From: Myxococcus stipitatus
GTDB lineage: Bacteria; Myxococcota; Myxococcia; Myxococcales; Myxococcaceae
Direction: 5' to 3'
Assembly (NCBI RefSeq): GCF_021412625.1
Contig: NZ_JAKCFI010000003.1
Span: 124,001 to 188,000, forward strand
Length of the DNA: 64,000 nucleotides
Under the pieces are notes generated by a model that did not search any database, was not told the DNA's origin, and saw only the letters and a list, made by a program, of their open reading frames with translations. Below, one piece after another: positions 38,845 to 47,897 of the stretch; the first letter of the stretch is position 1; the number at the start of each line of letters is the position of its first letter. The translations under genes and the position numbers were made by a program.

Positions 38845-39074
38845 GGCTTCCTTCATCGAGGTGACCCGCCCCGGTCGAGCGAGAGACCGCCTGTTTGCCA
38901 TGCACGCCCCCTGGCTGTCAGCGAGCACGCGGCATGACGCGCCTCGCCCAGCGGGAAGACACGGATTGCGCGCGAGTCCTACGCGTCAGACGTATCGGTT
39001 TCTCGGAGTCCGCGAGCGCGGGCGAGCGAGGGAGCACGCGACAGGCGGCGGCACGAGACGGATGTTGAACCTGC

Positions 39075-40856
39075 GTGAGCACTCGACGGGCGAGGCGTGA
39101 GGAGACGGAGGGCGGGCTTCCCGGCGTGAGCGTCGTGCGCCGGTTCCACCATTCGGTGGGCGACTTCCTGCGCGGCCTCACCGCGGTGGAGAAGCGCTTC
39201 TGGGTGCTGGTGGTGCTGGTGGGCCTCATCGCCGGGCTGGGCGCGGTGGTGCTGCTCAAGGTGCTGCGCTTCACCCAGGGGCTCTTCTGGCGGAGCGGCT
39301 CGGAGGACTTCCTGGCGGGAGTGGCCGCGGCCCCTTCCTGGCGCAGGGTGCTCATCCCCATCCTCGGCGGCGCGCTGGTGACGCTGCTGTCGCTCCTCGT
39401 CGGCCAGCCCCTGAGGGGCCACGGCACCGCCGGCATCATCGAGTCCATCTGGGTCCGCTCCGGCCGGCTCCCGCTGCCCCGGGCCCTGCTGCGAGGGCTC
39501 GTCTCCATCCTCGCCGTCGCCATGGGCGCGCCGCTCGGCCGCGAGGGCGCGCTGCTGTCCACCGGCGCGGCGAGCGGCTCGTCGCTCGCCCGGGTGCTGC
39601 GGCTGGGCCCCGGGCAGGCGCGGTTGCTCGTCGCGTGCGGCGCGTCCGCGGGCATGGCCTCCGCGTACAACGTCCCCATCGGCGCGGCGCTCTTCGGGCT
39701 GGAGGTGCTGCTGGGCAGCTTCGCGCTGGACCTGTTCGGCCCCATCGTCGTGTCGTGCGTGGTGTCGACGCTCGTCTCGCGGCTGCTCATCGCGAACCAC
39801 CCCAGCTACGTCATCCCCGACTACGCCCTCACGCACCCGCGCGAGCTCGTCCTGGCCCTGGTGCTGGGCGCGGCGCTGGGCGTGGCCTCCGCGCTCTACG
39901 TGCGCGGCGTCAACGTCATGTCGGACCTGCTCGACCGGGTCCCCGGCTGGCTGGCGCCCTTCCTGCCGCTGCTGGCGATGACGGTCGTCGGGCTCACGTC
40001 GCTGTGGCTGCCGCAGCTGCTGGGCAACGGCTACGACGCGGTGAACGGCGCGCTGCTGGGCCGCACGTCGCTGGTGCTGCTGCTCGTGCTGCCCCTGGCG
40101 AAGCTCCTGCTGACGTCCCTGTGCGCGGGCGCGGGCGTGCCGGGCGGGCTCTTCACCCCGTCCCTGTTCTATGGCGCGCTGCTGGGAGGCGCGTTCGGCG
40201 CGTTCGCGGAGAAGCTCCTGCCGGGCAGCGCGCCCAGCGGCGCCTACGCGCTGCTGGGCATGGGCGCGGTGCTGGCCGGGACCACGCACGCCTCCGTGTC
40301 CGCGGTGCTGCTCATCTTCGAGCTGACGGGCGACTACCCGCTGGTGCTGCCGCTGATGCTCAGCGCGGTGGTGTCCGCCGCCATCAGCCGGAGGCTGGAG
40401 CCGGAGTCGCTGTACACGTCGGTGCTCAACCGCCGCAACGTGCGCATGCCGGCCACCATCCCCCACTGGTTGAGGCAGGAGGGCGCCCGCGCGCTGCTCA
40501 CGCCGGTGCGCAGGCGCGTGTCGCCGTCCACGCCCTTCCCGGAGGTGGTGGCGCTGCTCCTGGAGCTGCCCCCCGGCGAGGACCTCTACGTCACCGACGA
40601 CACGGGCCGCTACCGCGGGGTGCTGGTGCTCGACGACCTCAAGGGGCACCTGCCGGACCACTCGCTGCTCCAGGCCACCATCGCCGAGGACATGATGGAC
40701 ACGGACGTGAGGCCCATCACCCCGGAGCTGTCCCTGGGCGAGGTCGCGGCCACCTTCGCGCAGACCGCGCTGGAGCGGCTGCCCGTCGTCGACGGGACGC
40801 GGCGCCTGCTGGGCACCATCTCCAAGGGAGACCTGCTGCGGCAGGGGACTTTCTGA
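39075..40856 (+). CDS. ClC-family chloride channel/antiporter with C-terminal CBS pair
   Basis: 593 residues (or 576 if the GTG at 39126 is used). ClC hallmarks: GHGTAGIIES, GREGALLSTGAASGSSLARV (gating Glu of GREG), and GAGVPGGLFTPSLFYGALLG, with ten or more membrane helices. The last 130 residues are two CBS domains (VTDDTGRYRGVLVLDDLKGH, VVDGTRRLLGTISKGDLL), likely an adenylate-sensing regulatory region. It exchanges or conducts Cl- across the inner membrane, aiding pH or osmotic balance. The gating Glu is present, so proton coupling is possible. The start is uncertain between two GTGs. The next gene begins 10 bp downstream. Confidence 0.9.
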   Translation: MSTRRARREETEGGLPGVSVVRRFHHSVGDFLRGLTAVEKRFWVLVVLVGLIAGLGAVVLLKVLRFTQGLFWRSGSEDFLAGVAAAPSWRRVLIPILGGALVTLLSLLVGQPLRGHGTAGIIESIWVRSGRLPLPRALLRGLVSILAVAMGAPLGREGALLSTGAASGSSLARVLRLGPGQARLLVACGASAGMASAYNVPIGAALFGLEVLLGSFALDLFGPIVVSCVVSTLVSRLLIANHPSYVIPDYALTHPRELVLALVLGAALGVASALYVRGVNVMSDLLDRVPGWLAPFLPLLAMTVVGLTSLWLPQLLGNGYDAVNGALLGRTSLVLLLVLPLAKLLLTSLCAGAGVPGGLFTPSLFYGALLGGAFGAFAEKLLPGSAPSGAYALLGMGAVLAGTTHASVSAVLLIFELTGDYPLVLPLMLSAVVSAAISRRLEPESLYTSVLNRRNVRMPATIPHWLRQEGARALLTPVRRRVSPSTPFPEVVALLLELPPGEDLYVTDDTGRYRGVLVLDDLKGHLPDHSLLQATIAEDMMDTDVRPITPELSLGEVAATFAQTALERLPVVDGTRRLLGTISKGDLLRQGTF

Positions 40857-40866
40857 GGACCCCACC

Positions 40867-41178
40867 ATGACCCCGTCCCGACACACGGCCCTCGAAGGAC
40901 CCGCGAGGGCCTGGAGCATCGCGGCCCTGGCGTTGGTGTGCGTCGTGCTGGGCTCCGTGCTCCTGTACCGGCCGGGCCCCTCCAGGCCCCACGCCCGCCA
41001 CGCGGAGCCCGTGCCCCAGGAGGAGCCCGCCCTCACCCCGGAGCAACGCCGGGCCATGTACCGGGCCTGGCCCATGTTCGAGGGCTGGCCCCTGCCACAA
41101 CTCCCCCCCACGGAGTCGCAACGGCCCGAGGACACGCGGCGACCCGAGGCCCCCTCGCGTCCACCTCCGCCGCGCTGA
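40867..41178 (+). CDS. small membrane-anchored Pro-rich protein
   Basis: 103 residues, no family recognised. One N-terminal transmembrane segment, WSIAALALVCVVLGSVLLYR (about 16-35), then a Pro/Arg/Glu-rich soluble tail with a short helix ALTPEQRRAMYRAW and an unstructured end. GAGGA sits 6 nt before the ATG and the gene starts 10 bp after the ClC stop, so the two are co-transcribed. It could be an accessory subunit of the channel, which is inference. Confidence 0.55.
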   Translation: MTPSRHTALEGPARAWSIAALALVCVVLGSVLLYRPGPSRPHARHAEPVPQEEPALTPEQRRAMYRAWPMFEGWPLPQLPPTESQRPEDTRRPEAPSRPPPPR

Positions 41179-41296
41179 AGCCCCGCGCCACGTGAATCCA
41201 AGGGGTTGCGCCGCGGCCCAATGCCGGACGTCCCGGACGCGGGCTCCTACCTCCTGAGTCACTGAATGTGGGCCCCTCCTGCTAGGGTACCAACCC

Positions 41297-41303
41297 AGGA
41301 GGT
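41297..41303 (+). promoter_or_regulatory. strong ribosome-binding site deciding a TTG start
   Basis: AGGAGGT, a perfect anti-Shine-Dalgarno match, lies 9 nt before the TTG at 41313 and fixes the start of the DUF2381 gene there rather than at a later ATG. Confidence 0.8.
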
Positions 41304-41312
41304 AACAAACCC

Positions 41313-42200
41313 TTGCTCCAACCTATTGCTCAGGTCATGCTGGTGATTGCCACCTTGTCAGGTATGGCAGCGGTCGCGGGAGAAGCAGGTCTGGAGACGC
41401 GGATGCGCAAGCGAGACATCACCCTGTCGGCGGACGCTCCCGAGCGGACGCACGTGGTGATGGTGGCCTCGGACACGGCGACGGTGGTGCTGTTCGACTC
41501 GCCGCTGCTGCCCTCCAGCGTGGAGGTGGGCGCGTCCCGCGAGCGCTTCGAGCGGCTCGAGGTCACCGAACGCGCGCTCGTCATCCTGCCTCGCGAGGCC
41601 CTCACGCACCGCGAGCGCGTGCTGCTCACGGTGCGCTTCGCGGATGGGCTCATGCCGCAGCGGCTGACCCTGGCGCTCGTCAGCGACCCGGCGGCGGTGG
41701 ACCTCCAGCTCCGGGTCTTCCGGAACGCGCTCGCGCCGGAAGCCCTCCAGGAGCGCGTGCTCGCCATGGCCCGGCGCTGCGAGGAGGCGGAGGGCTTCGG
41801 CCCGTTCCTCTTCTCGCGCGACCTGAAGGGCGACATCGAGCAGAAGCGGTTCTTCATCGAGAGCGTCGAGGCGGGCGCCGTCACGGCGATCACACCCTCG
41901 GGCAAGCGGGTGTTCGTCGGGCCGGAGTTCGCCGCCCTCGAGCTCGAGCTGGAGCCGACCTCGGGCGGGGCGCCCTGGAGGTTGGGCCGGGCCGAACTGG
42001 AGCATCGGGGCGCCCGCCTGCCGATGCGGACCGTCCACGCGTCCATGCCCGTCTTCCTCGCGGGCCAGAAGGGAAAGCTCCTGCTGGAGCTGCCCACCAC
42101 CGAGGGCGTCTTCAACCAGGCGCTGCTCGTCCTCCACCTGTTCGAGCGCGATGGCACCCGGCACCTCACGGTGCGCGCCCGGCTGGAGCTGGCGCCGTGA
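41313..42200 (+). CDS. DUF2381 family protein, exported
   Basis: 295 residues. It begins with a signal-like QVMLVIATLSGMAAVAG. The family core follows: MRKRDITLSADAPERTHVVM, TVVLFDSPLLPSSVEV, VLLTVRFADGLMPQRLTLAL and a C-terminal ELPTTEGVFNQALLVLHLF. DUF2381 (TIGR02268) is a Myxococcales-restricted family of unknown function, nearly always next to a Ser/Thr kinase, as here. The TTG start is supported by AGGAGGT. Stop and next start overlap (GTGATG at 42197), so the pair is translationally coupled. Likely periplasmic or surface; its pairing suggests a ligand- or partner-presenting role for the kinase, which is inference. Confidence 0.88.
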   Translation: MLQPIAQVMLVIATLSGMAAVAGEAGLETRMRKRDITLSADAPERTHVVMVASDTATVVLFDSPLLPSSVEVGASRERFERLEVTERALVILPREALTHRERVLLTVRFADGLMPQRLTLALVSDPAAVDLQLRVFRNALAPEALQERVLAMARRCEEAEGFGPFLFSRDLKGDIEQKRFFIESVEAGAVTAITPSGKRVFVGPEFAALELELEPTSGGAPWRLGRAELEHRGARLPMRTVHASMPVFLAGQKGKLLLELPTTEGVFNQALLVLHLFERDGTRHLTVRARLELAP

Positions 42201-44227
42201 TGAGCGCGGACCATCCTCTCGGGCTCGGGCCCGGCATGCAGGTGGGGCCCTGGCGCATCCATCGGCGCCTGGGTGCCGGGGCCTTCGGCGCCGTGTTCCA
42301 GGTGGAGCACGCCGGTCAACGCCACGCCCTCAAGTTCGCGCTGCGGGGTCCGGGCAGCGAGGACCTGAACCAGACGGACGCGCGCGCGGCCCGCGAGCTG
42401 GCGTGTCTGCTCCAGGCGGCCCACCCCAACGTGGTGCGAGTCTGGGCCCACGGGCGATGGCCGGACGCGCGGACCGGCTACCACTACGTCGTCCTCGACT
42501 ATGTCGAGGGCAGCACGCTCGCCACGTGGGTGGAGCACGCCAGGCCCTCCGCCCGCCGCGTGGCGCGGCTGTTCTCGAAGCTGGCGCGGACGCTCGGGGA
42601 GCTGCACGCGCGCACGGTCTTCCACCGCGACCTCAAGCCCTCCAACATCCTCGTGCGCTCCGCCGACGAGGAGCCGGTGCTGGTGGACTTCGGCAGCGCG
42701 GACCACGCCGAGTCGCTGCCGCTCACCGAGGGGCCCCTGCCCCCAGGCACGCCCCAGTACCGCAGCCCGGAGGCCCTGCGCTTCCGGCGCGAGCACCACG
42801 CGCATCCGGACGCGCGCTACCCCTTCCGCGCCACGGATGACCTGTATGCCCTGGGCGTGACGCTCCACGAGGTGCTGTCGGGCGCCCCCGCGTACTCACT
42901 CACCCTGCCCCGTGAGCTGCTCGTCGAGTACATCGAGACGCGCGACCCCGCGCCCGCGTCCTCGCTGAATCCACGCGTCCCCCCGGCGCTGGAGGCCATC
43001 TCCCGCAGGCTGATGCACAAGGACCCGGAGGCGCGGTTCCCGGACGGGGCCTCGCTCCACGCCGCGCTGGAGCAGGCGCTGCGCGACGCCACCCCGGACT
43101 GGGACGTCCCGCTCCATGCCGGGGCGTCCAACCTGGCGCTCACGGCCAGCCTGACACCGGCCTCCACGTCAGGGGCTCCGCCGAGGCCGTCGAGCCCCCG
43201 GAGGTCCGCGCGGGCGACCTGGGGCCTGCTGGGGGTGACCAGCCTCGTCGGAGCGGTGGCGCTCATCGGCTGGCGCGCCGCCGGGTTCCATCCCGACGCC
43301 ACGTCGGAGTCGACCCGGCCCGAGCTCGCCGTCACCGAGACCACGGAGCACGGCGTCTCCGGAGCGGGAGTCGGCGCCGTCACCTCGCACACGCCTCTCG
43401 ACGCCGCCGCCACCGACGCCGGGCGGCGCGCCTCGCGCACTGCCCCCGTCCCCCCGGCCCCCGCGCCTCTCACGGCTGACGGCGGCCTCGCCGCCTCGGG
43501 TCCGCCGGGCGGCGCGCCCACCACCGGCGCGGCTCGTCCCGCGCGCCCGCCCCTCCCCACCACCCCTCCACCCATGCAGGAGCAGACCGTGAAGCCTTCC
43601 TCCAGGACGCCCGAGCACCCCAGGTCCCCTCCACCTCCCCGTCGGCTGGGAGACACGCTCGCGCGCTGCACCGTGGGCATGGCCGCCGCCGCCAGCATCC
43701 AGTGCGCGAGCACTTCAGGGGCCGGCCCCGGCCCGGATGAGCGACAGCGCAGGGGCCCGTGCCCACCCGAAATCCATGAGCGGCAGGACCGCTGGTTCAC
43801 CGTCCGCGACGGCTGGGCCGGAGAGAAGGGCCTCTATTACCCGTACAGCTCCGGGTTGATCCAGATCAACAGCGACATGGAGGACGTGATGCGGAGGCCG
43901 GAGCTGCGAGCCCGCATCGAGCCAGGTCCCATCACCAGCCGGTTCATCCAGGGACCGGGCTTCTCGAGCGACACCCTCCTCAAGGGCTGGGTGTACGTCG
44001 ACGCCGCGGGCGTGGAAATCCAATACACCGAAGCCGAGGTCGTCCCCGACAAGCCCGGCGCCTTCATCCCGAGCAGGAACCGCATCGAGAAGGGCTTCAC
44101 CATGCCCATCTGCGCGCGGCTGGGATTGCAGCGCCGACGCAGGCTGCCGCCCGTCGATGACTCCGTCCCCCCCTCCGAGTTCGTCTACAAGGCCTTCGCG
44201 GAGCTGTTCATCGTGCACACCTGGTGA
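42197..44227 (+). CDS. serine/threonine protein kinase paired with DUF2381
   Basis: 676 residues. Kinase domain (about 15-290): Gly loop LGAGAFGAVF, ATP Lys in ALKFALRG, catalytic FHRDLKPSNIL, VDFGSADHAES and PEALRFRREHHAHPD. One transmembrane helix, GLLGVTSLVGAVALIGW, follows near 345, then a Pro/Thr/Ala-rich linker of about 120 residues and a C-terminal globular domain (PCPPEIHERQDRWFTVRDGW ... FIVHTW) that I do not recognise and that would be periplasmic. Start is GTG 42197 or ATG 42200. Coupling to the DUF2381 gene suggests the exported partner modulates this receptor kinase. Confidence 0.88.
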   Translation: MMSADHPLGLGPGMQVGPWRIHRRLGAGAFGAVFQVEHAGQRHALKFALRGPGSEDLNQTDARAARELACLLQAAHPNVVRVWAHGRWPDARTGYHYVVLDYVEGSTLATWVEHARPSARRVARLFSKLARTLGELHARTVFHRDLKPSNILVRSADEEPVLVDFGSADHAESLPLTEGPLPPGTPQYRSPEALRFRREHHAHPDARYPFRATDDLYALGVTLHEVLSGAPAYSLTLPRELLVEYIETRDPAPASSLNPRVPPALEAISRRLMHKDPEARFPDGASLHAALEQALRDATPDWDVPLHAGASNLALTASLTPASTSGAPPRPSSPRRSARATWGLLGVTSLVGAVALIGWRAAGFHPDATSESTRPELAVTETTEHGVSGAGVGAVTSHTPLDAAATDAGRRASRTAPVPPAPAPLTADGGLAASGPPGGAPTTGAARPARPPLPTTPPPMQEQTVKPSSRTPEHPRSPPPPRRLGDTLARCTVGMAAAASIQCASTSGAGPGPDERQRRGPCPPEIHERQDRWFTVRDGWAGEKGLYYPYSSGLIQINSDMEDVMRRPELRARIEPGPITSRFIQGPGFSSDTLLKGWVYVDAAGVEIQYTEAEVVPDKPGAFIPSRNRIEKGFTMPICARLGLQRRRRLPPVDDSVPPSEFVYKAFAELFIVHTW

Positions 44228-44241
44228 GCCCCGCGATGGGG

Positions 44242-44622
44242 CTACTTCTTCTTCTGCTGCATCGCGGAGGCGACCAGGTTCATCAGCTTGAGCTGCACCG
44301 GGGACAGCTTGCGCAGGTTGCGCATCAGCCGCCGCATCTCCGGCGTGTCCTCCTCTCGCCCCTTCACCCCGCCCTTGTCCTTCGCCGGTGGCGGGGCCGC
44401 CAGGTCATCCCCCAGGCCGAGCAGTTCGTGGGGCGGCACGCTGAGCACCACGCACAGCCGCCGCAGGTTCTGCACGCTGGGCAGCATGTGGCCACGCTCC
44501 AGGCGCCCATACACCTCCGACGCCATGCCGATGCGCTCCGCCACATCCGCTTGCGTCAGTCCCATCCGCACCCGGGCGGCCCTTGCCGCCGCTCCCAGCA
44601 TGCTCGCCAGTTCTGTGTCCAT
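44242..44622 (-). CDS. XRE-family transcriptional regulator
   Basis: 126 residues. A Cro/C1-type HTH occupies 10-65: AARAARVRMGLTQADVAERI, GMASEVYGRLERGHMLPSVQ and LRRLCVVLSVPPHELLGL. The C-terminus is helical and Lys-rich (RRLMRNLRKLSPVQLKLMNL). The start MDTELASML (ATG 44622) fits the family; the frame is open to 44712. It is convergent with the preceding kinase gene, 14 bp between stops. An inverted repeat 67-98 bp upstream of this start is a likely autoregulatory operator. Confidence 0.82.
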   Translation of the reverse strand: MDTELASMLGAAARAARVRMGLTQADVAERIGMASEVYGRLERGHMLPSVQNLRRLCVVLSVPPHELLGLGDDLAAPPPAKDKGGVKGREEDTPEMRRLMRNLRKLSPVQLKLMNLVASAMQQKKK

Positions 44623-44688
44623 GCGTGTGTCAGTCGTCCACGAGAGGAGGGCCCTGGCTCCAGGCGCCTCGGAGACCTCTAGATAACC

Positions 44689-44720
44689 CTGAAGGTCGGG
44701 TACTTTCACCATACCTTCAG
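44689..44720. promoter_or_regulatory. inverted repeat upstream of the XRE regulator
   Basis: CTGAAGGT and ACCTTCAG are perfect 8-bp inverted arms separated by 16 bp, located 67-98 bp upstream of the regulator start. Their spacing (24 bp centre to centre) suits two helical turns, so a dimer of the XRE protein could bind. A T-rich run (CGTTTTTTCAAACG) flanks them. Confidence 0.45.
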
Positions 44721-44859
44721 CGTTTTTTCAAACGAGCGCGACGCAGCGCGGCGCCCTCGTACGCCCCCCGCCGTGGCTCTCGCGCGGCCCTCGCGACACG
44801 GCTTTTCGTGGACCTACCGCCTCCATGGGTTGGACGACGGCCGCGGGCCCGCGGTTCCC

Positions 44860-45393
44860 TCACGCCAGGGGCGTGTCCCCACCCTCGCCCTCCATCACGT
44901 CCATGAGCGCGCGGCGGCGCTCGGCGGCGGTGAAGAGCATGGCCAGCGGCAGGCCGAAGAAGACGGCGTGCAGCACGATTTGGGGGAACTGGGGCACGTC
45001 GAGGAACCAGGGGAAGTAGCCGCGCGCGATGAACTGGAAGCCCACGAACCACACCGCGATGCCGAACAGCATCCCCACCGCGGCCTGGAACTCCCAGCGT
45101 CCCCGCCCGTCCGGCGGCAGCACCGCGTCCAGGAACGAGTAGAAGACGCCGGCGATGGCGGACAGCCCCAGGTGCACCAGCACCGCCGGCAGCACCAGCC
45201 GCCCCACCGGCACGTCCGCGCCGAAGGCCGGCGGCCCCAGCACCATGCCCGCCGCCAGGCGCACCGGCCGCGCGGCGCTCTCGCCCGCCGCGAGCGCCAG
45301 CACCACCTCCGCCAGGGCCAGCACCACGCCCGCGACGATGCCGAACAACAGCCCGTTGGTGGCAGACCAGGGGGTGTACCTCCGCCGTGCCAT
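44860..45393 (-). CDS. multi-pass membrane protein of unknown function
   Basis: 177 residues, four to five predicted helices: LLFGIVAGVVLALAEVVLAL, LVLPAVLVHLGLSAIAGVFY, GMLFGIAVWFVGFQFIARGY and IVLHAVFFGLPLAMLFTA. Resembles small conserved inner-membrane proteins with no assigned function. ATG 45393 has AAGGAG 6 nt upstream. No clear partner; it is flanked by the XRE regulator and a RelE-like small gene. Confidence 0.7.
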   Translation of the reverse strand: MARRRYTPWSATNGLLFGIVAGVVLALAEVVLALAAGESAARPVRLAAGMVLGPPAFGADVPVGRLVLPAVLVHLGLSAIAGVFYSFLDAVLPPDGRGRWEFQAAVGMLFGIAVWFVGFQFIARGYFPWFLDVPQFPQIVLHAVFFGLPLAMLFTAAERRRALMDVMEGEGGDTPLA

Positions 45394-45676
45394 GGCCGTC
45401 TCCTTGTCCGGGGCCACGCTCGCCCCCATGCGTCAACGTGGCCACGCGCGCCGTGGGCGGGCAGCCAGGGCACGTCGCGGCTCGGCGGCTCGGGTCGACG
45501 CCCCCTCCACGGCCATGCGGCCAGTCCCCCACGCCCGCTCGCCTGTCGTTTCTTCCGGCCCCGCCCCCACCCCGCTGTAACTCCTTCAGCCCGGCGGACC
45601 GCCCGCCCGCCCCCCGAGGCGGCGCCGCCCCATGCCAGGGCGTGGGCACGCGACTGGCATGGGCACCGGACAACTC

Positions 45677-45949
45677 ATGCCGCAGCACGTCCGTCAGCGC
45701 CCGCCGGGGCCCCATCGCATCCACTACTCGCCACGAGCGTGGCGGGAGGTGGGGCGCATGCCCTCGGAGACCTTCCTGGCGCTCCAGGCGACGCTGGAGC
45801 GGCTGGGCGAGGCCTCCGTGCGCGGCGCCCTCCCCGCGGGGGCTGACGCCTTCCGGCACGTGGTGGCCCTGCACGGACTGGTGTTGGACTACGCCTGGGA
45901 CGAGCGCTCGCGCACGCTGACGCTGCTGGCGGTGGAGCGCGTGCCGTGA
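45677..45949 (+). CDS. possible RelE/ParE-fold small protein
   Basis: About 90 residues. The order ARG/helix/strand is RelE-like: HYSPRAWREVGRMPSETFLA (two helices), then LHGLVLDYAWDERSRTLTLL AVERV (three antiparallel strands), matching the last three strands of a RelE toxin. The catalytic residues of RelE cannot be assigned, and no antitoxin gene lies beside it. Start ATG 45677 is one of several in-frame ATGs (45632, 45659). It ends 14 bp from the convergent receiver gene. Toxin function is only a fold-level guess. Confidence 0.4.
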   Translation: MPQHVRQRPPGPHRIHYSPRAWREVGRMPSETFLALQATLERLGEASVRGALPAGADAFRHVVALHGLVLDYAWDERSRTLTLLAVERVP

Positions 45950-45962
45950 CGCGGCCCGTGGC

Positions 45963-46340
45963 TCACGCGGCCATGGGCAGCAGCTGCTTCACCGCGTCCA
46001 GCAGCTCCTCCACCGAGAAGGGCTTGCGCAACAGGCCGTTGGCCCCGGAGGGGATGTCCGTGGTGACGGCGGTGAGCACCATGACGGGCACCTCGCGCAG
46101 CCGCGCCTGGCCCTGGCGGTACGCCAGGAACTCGTGCCCGTTCATCACCGGCATCATCAGGTCGAGCAGGATGAGGCTGGGCACGTAGCGCGGGTCCTCC
46201 AGTTCCTCCAGCGCCTCGCGGCCATTGGTGGCGATGGTGACGTCGTAGCCCTCGCCCTCGAGGATTTCAGCGATGGCCGCGCGGATGTCGTCTTCGTCCT
46301 CCACGACGAGCACGGAGCTGGGCTTCCCGGCGCTGGCCAT
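45963..46340 (-). CDS. single-domain response regulator (CheY-like)
   Basis: 125 residues, receiver fold only. VLVVEDEDDIRAAIAEILEG provides the acidic pocket, LILLDLMMPVMNG the phospho-acceptor Asp, VPVMVLTAV the switch Thr and LLRKPFSVEELLDAV the conserved Lys. No output domain, so it works by protein interaction. ATG 46340 fits the family; it is divergent from egtB. Partner kinase unknown. Confidence 0.9.
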   Translation of the reverse strand: MASAGKPSSVLVVEDEDDIRAAIAEILEGEGYDVTIATNGREALEELEDPRYVPSLILLDLMMPVMNGHEFLAYRQGQARLREVPVMVLTAVTTDIPSGANGLLRKPFSVEELLDAVKQLLPMAA

Positions 46341-46543
46341 GGACGCAGCATAAGGGTGCCCTCCCCCGTGCGCGACCGGCGCCCCCACCTCACCCGGCGA
46401 AAGTGGACAGATATCGCGCGCCGACGAGCCACGGGCCAGGTCGGCCTCCCGGCTGGGAAACGTACATTCCCGCACGAGGGCCTCGGGCCATGGGGGGCGG
46501 GGGCTTACCTCCGCGCCGGAGCGCCCCCACCCTTCGGGGCGAC

Positions 46544-47893
46544 ATGTCTCTCCTCGCGGATGGATTCAGCGGCGCGCCTCGCGCGGGCGCCAGGGCGAAG
46601 ACGGCGTGGAAGGCGCGCGCCTGGCGCGAGCTGCGCGACGCGCGCGCCCGGCTGCTGGGGCTGCTCTCGGGGCTGCCCGAGTCGGTGCTGGTGCGCCAGC
46701 ACTCGTCGCTGATGTCGCCGCTCATCTGGGACGTGGCCCACGTGGCCAACTACGAGGAGCAGTGGCTCTTGCGCGCGCTGGGCGCGCCGGCCCTGACCGA
46801 CCCGGCCTTCGACCGCGTCTACGACGCGTTCCAGCACCCGCGCGCCACGCGCGCCACGCTGCCGCTGCTGCCTCCGGAGGCCGCCTTCGCCTACGCCGCG
46901 CGCGTGCGCGACGCCGTGCGCGAGCACCTGGAGGACGGCCTGCCCGAGCACACCGACGCGCCGCTGCTGGTGGACGGCTACGTCTTCGGCATGGTGGCGC
47001 AGCACGAACAGCAGCACGTGGAGACGCTGGCCGCCACGCTCCAGCTCATGACGGAGGTGGAGTACCGCGTCCCCGCGTCGCGGCTCCGTCCGCACCCGGG
47101 CCCGGTGGCGCGCCACGAGGTCTTCATCCCCGGTGGCGTGTCCCCGATGGGCAGCCGGCACCCGTGGGCCTTCGACAACGAGCGGCCCGCGCACGCGCGC
47201 CACGTGCCGCCCTTCTTCATCGACGCGCACCCGGTGACCAACGGGGAGTACCGCGTCTTCGTCGAGTCCGGCGGCTACGACGACGCGCGCTGGTGGCACC
47301 CGAAGGGCTGGGACTTCGTCCGGGCCGAGCGCCTGCGCCACCCGCAGTTCTGGCTGGCGCAGGAGGGGCGACGGTGGCTGCGACGCCGCTTCGGCCAGGT
47401 GGAGCCGCTGCCGTGGGACGAGCCCGTGCAGCACGTGTGCTGGTACGAAGCGGACGCGTACGCGCGCTGGGCCGGCAAGCGGCTGCCCACGGAGGCCGAG
47501 TGGGAGCGCGCGGCGCACGGCTCGGACGGAGTCGCGCGCGAGCATCCCTGGGGCGACGCGCCGCCCACCGCCGAGCGCGCCAACCTGGGCGGGGACGCGT
47601 GGGGCCCGCTGCCCGTGGGCAGCCACCCGGAGGGCCGCAGCCAGGACGGCGTCTGGGGCCTGTTGGGCGACGTCTGGGAGTGGACCGCGAGCGACTTCAC
47701 GCCCTACCCGGGCTTCCGGGCCTTCCCCTACCGGGAATACTCGGAGGTGTTCTTCGGCGACGAATACAAGGTGCTTCGAGGGGGAGCCTGGGCCAGCGCG
47801 CCGGTGGCGGTGCGCAATGGCTTCCGCAACTGGGACTTCCCCATCCGCCGGCAGATATTCGCCGGCTTCCGGTGTGCACGTGACGGGAGGTGA
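46544..47893 (+). CDS. egtB: hercynylcysteine/5-sulfoxide synthase EgtB
   Basis: 449 residues. N-terminal DinB-like helical domain with SSLMSPLIWDVAHVANYEEQ and the iron-binding HEQQHVET (HxxxHxE). The C-terminal half is the formylglycine-generating-enzyme/sulfatase-modifying fold: FIPGGVSPMGSRHPWAFDNE, WYEADAYARWAGKRLPTEAE WERAA, LGDVWEWTAS and LRGGAW. EgtB uses Fe and O2 to join hercynine and a thiol donor, forming the C-S bond of ergothioneine. ATG 46544. It is directly followed by egtD (4 bp), giving the minimal pathway without egtA/egtC/egtE in view. Whether it prefers gamma-glutamylcysteine or cysteine cannot be told. Confidence 0.92.
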   Translation: MSLLADGFSGAPRAGARAKTAWKARAWRELRDARARLLGLLSGLPESVLVRQHSSLMSPLIWDVAHVANYEEQWLLRALGAPALTDPAFDRVYDAFQHPRATRATLPLLPPEAAFAYAARVRDAVREHLEDGLPEHTDAPLLVDGYVFGMVAQHEQQHVETLAATLQLMTEVEYRVPASRLRPHPGPVARHEVFIPGGVSPMGSRHPWAFDNERPAHARHVPPFFIDAHPVTNGEYRVFVESGGYDDARWWHPKGWDFVRAERLRHPQFWLAQEGRRWLRRRFGQVEPLPWDEPVQHVCWYEADAYARWAGKRLPTEAEWERAAHGSDGVAREHPWGDAPPTAERANLGGDAWGPLPVGSHPEGRSQDGVWGLLGDVWEWTASDFTPYPGFRAFPYREYSEVFFGDEYKVLRGGAWASAPVAVRNGFRNWDFPIRRQIFAGFRCARDGR

Positions 47894-47897
47894 CGGG

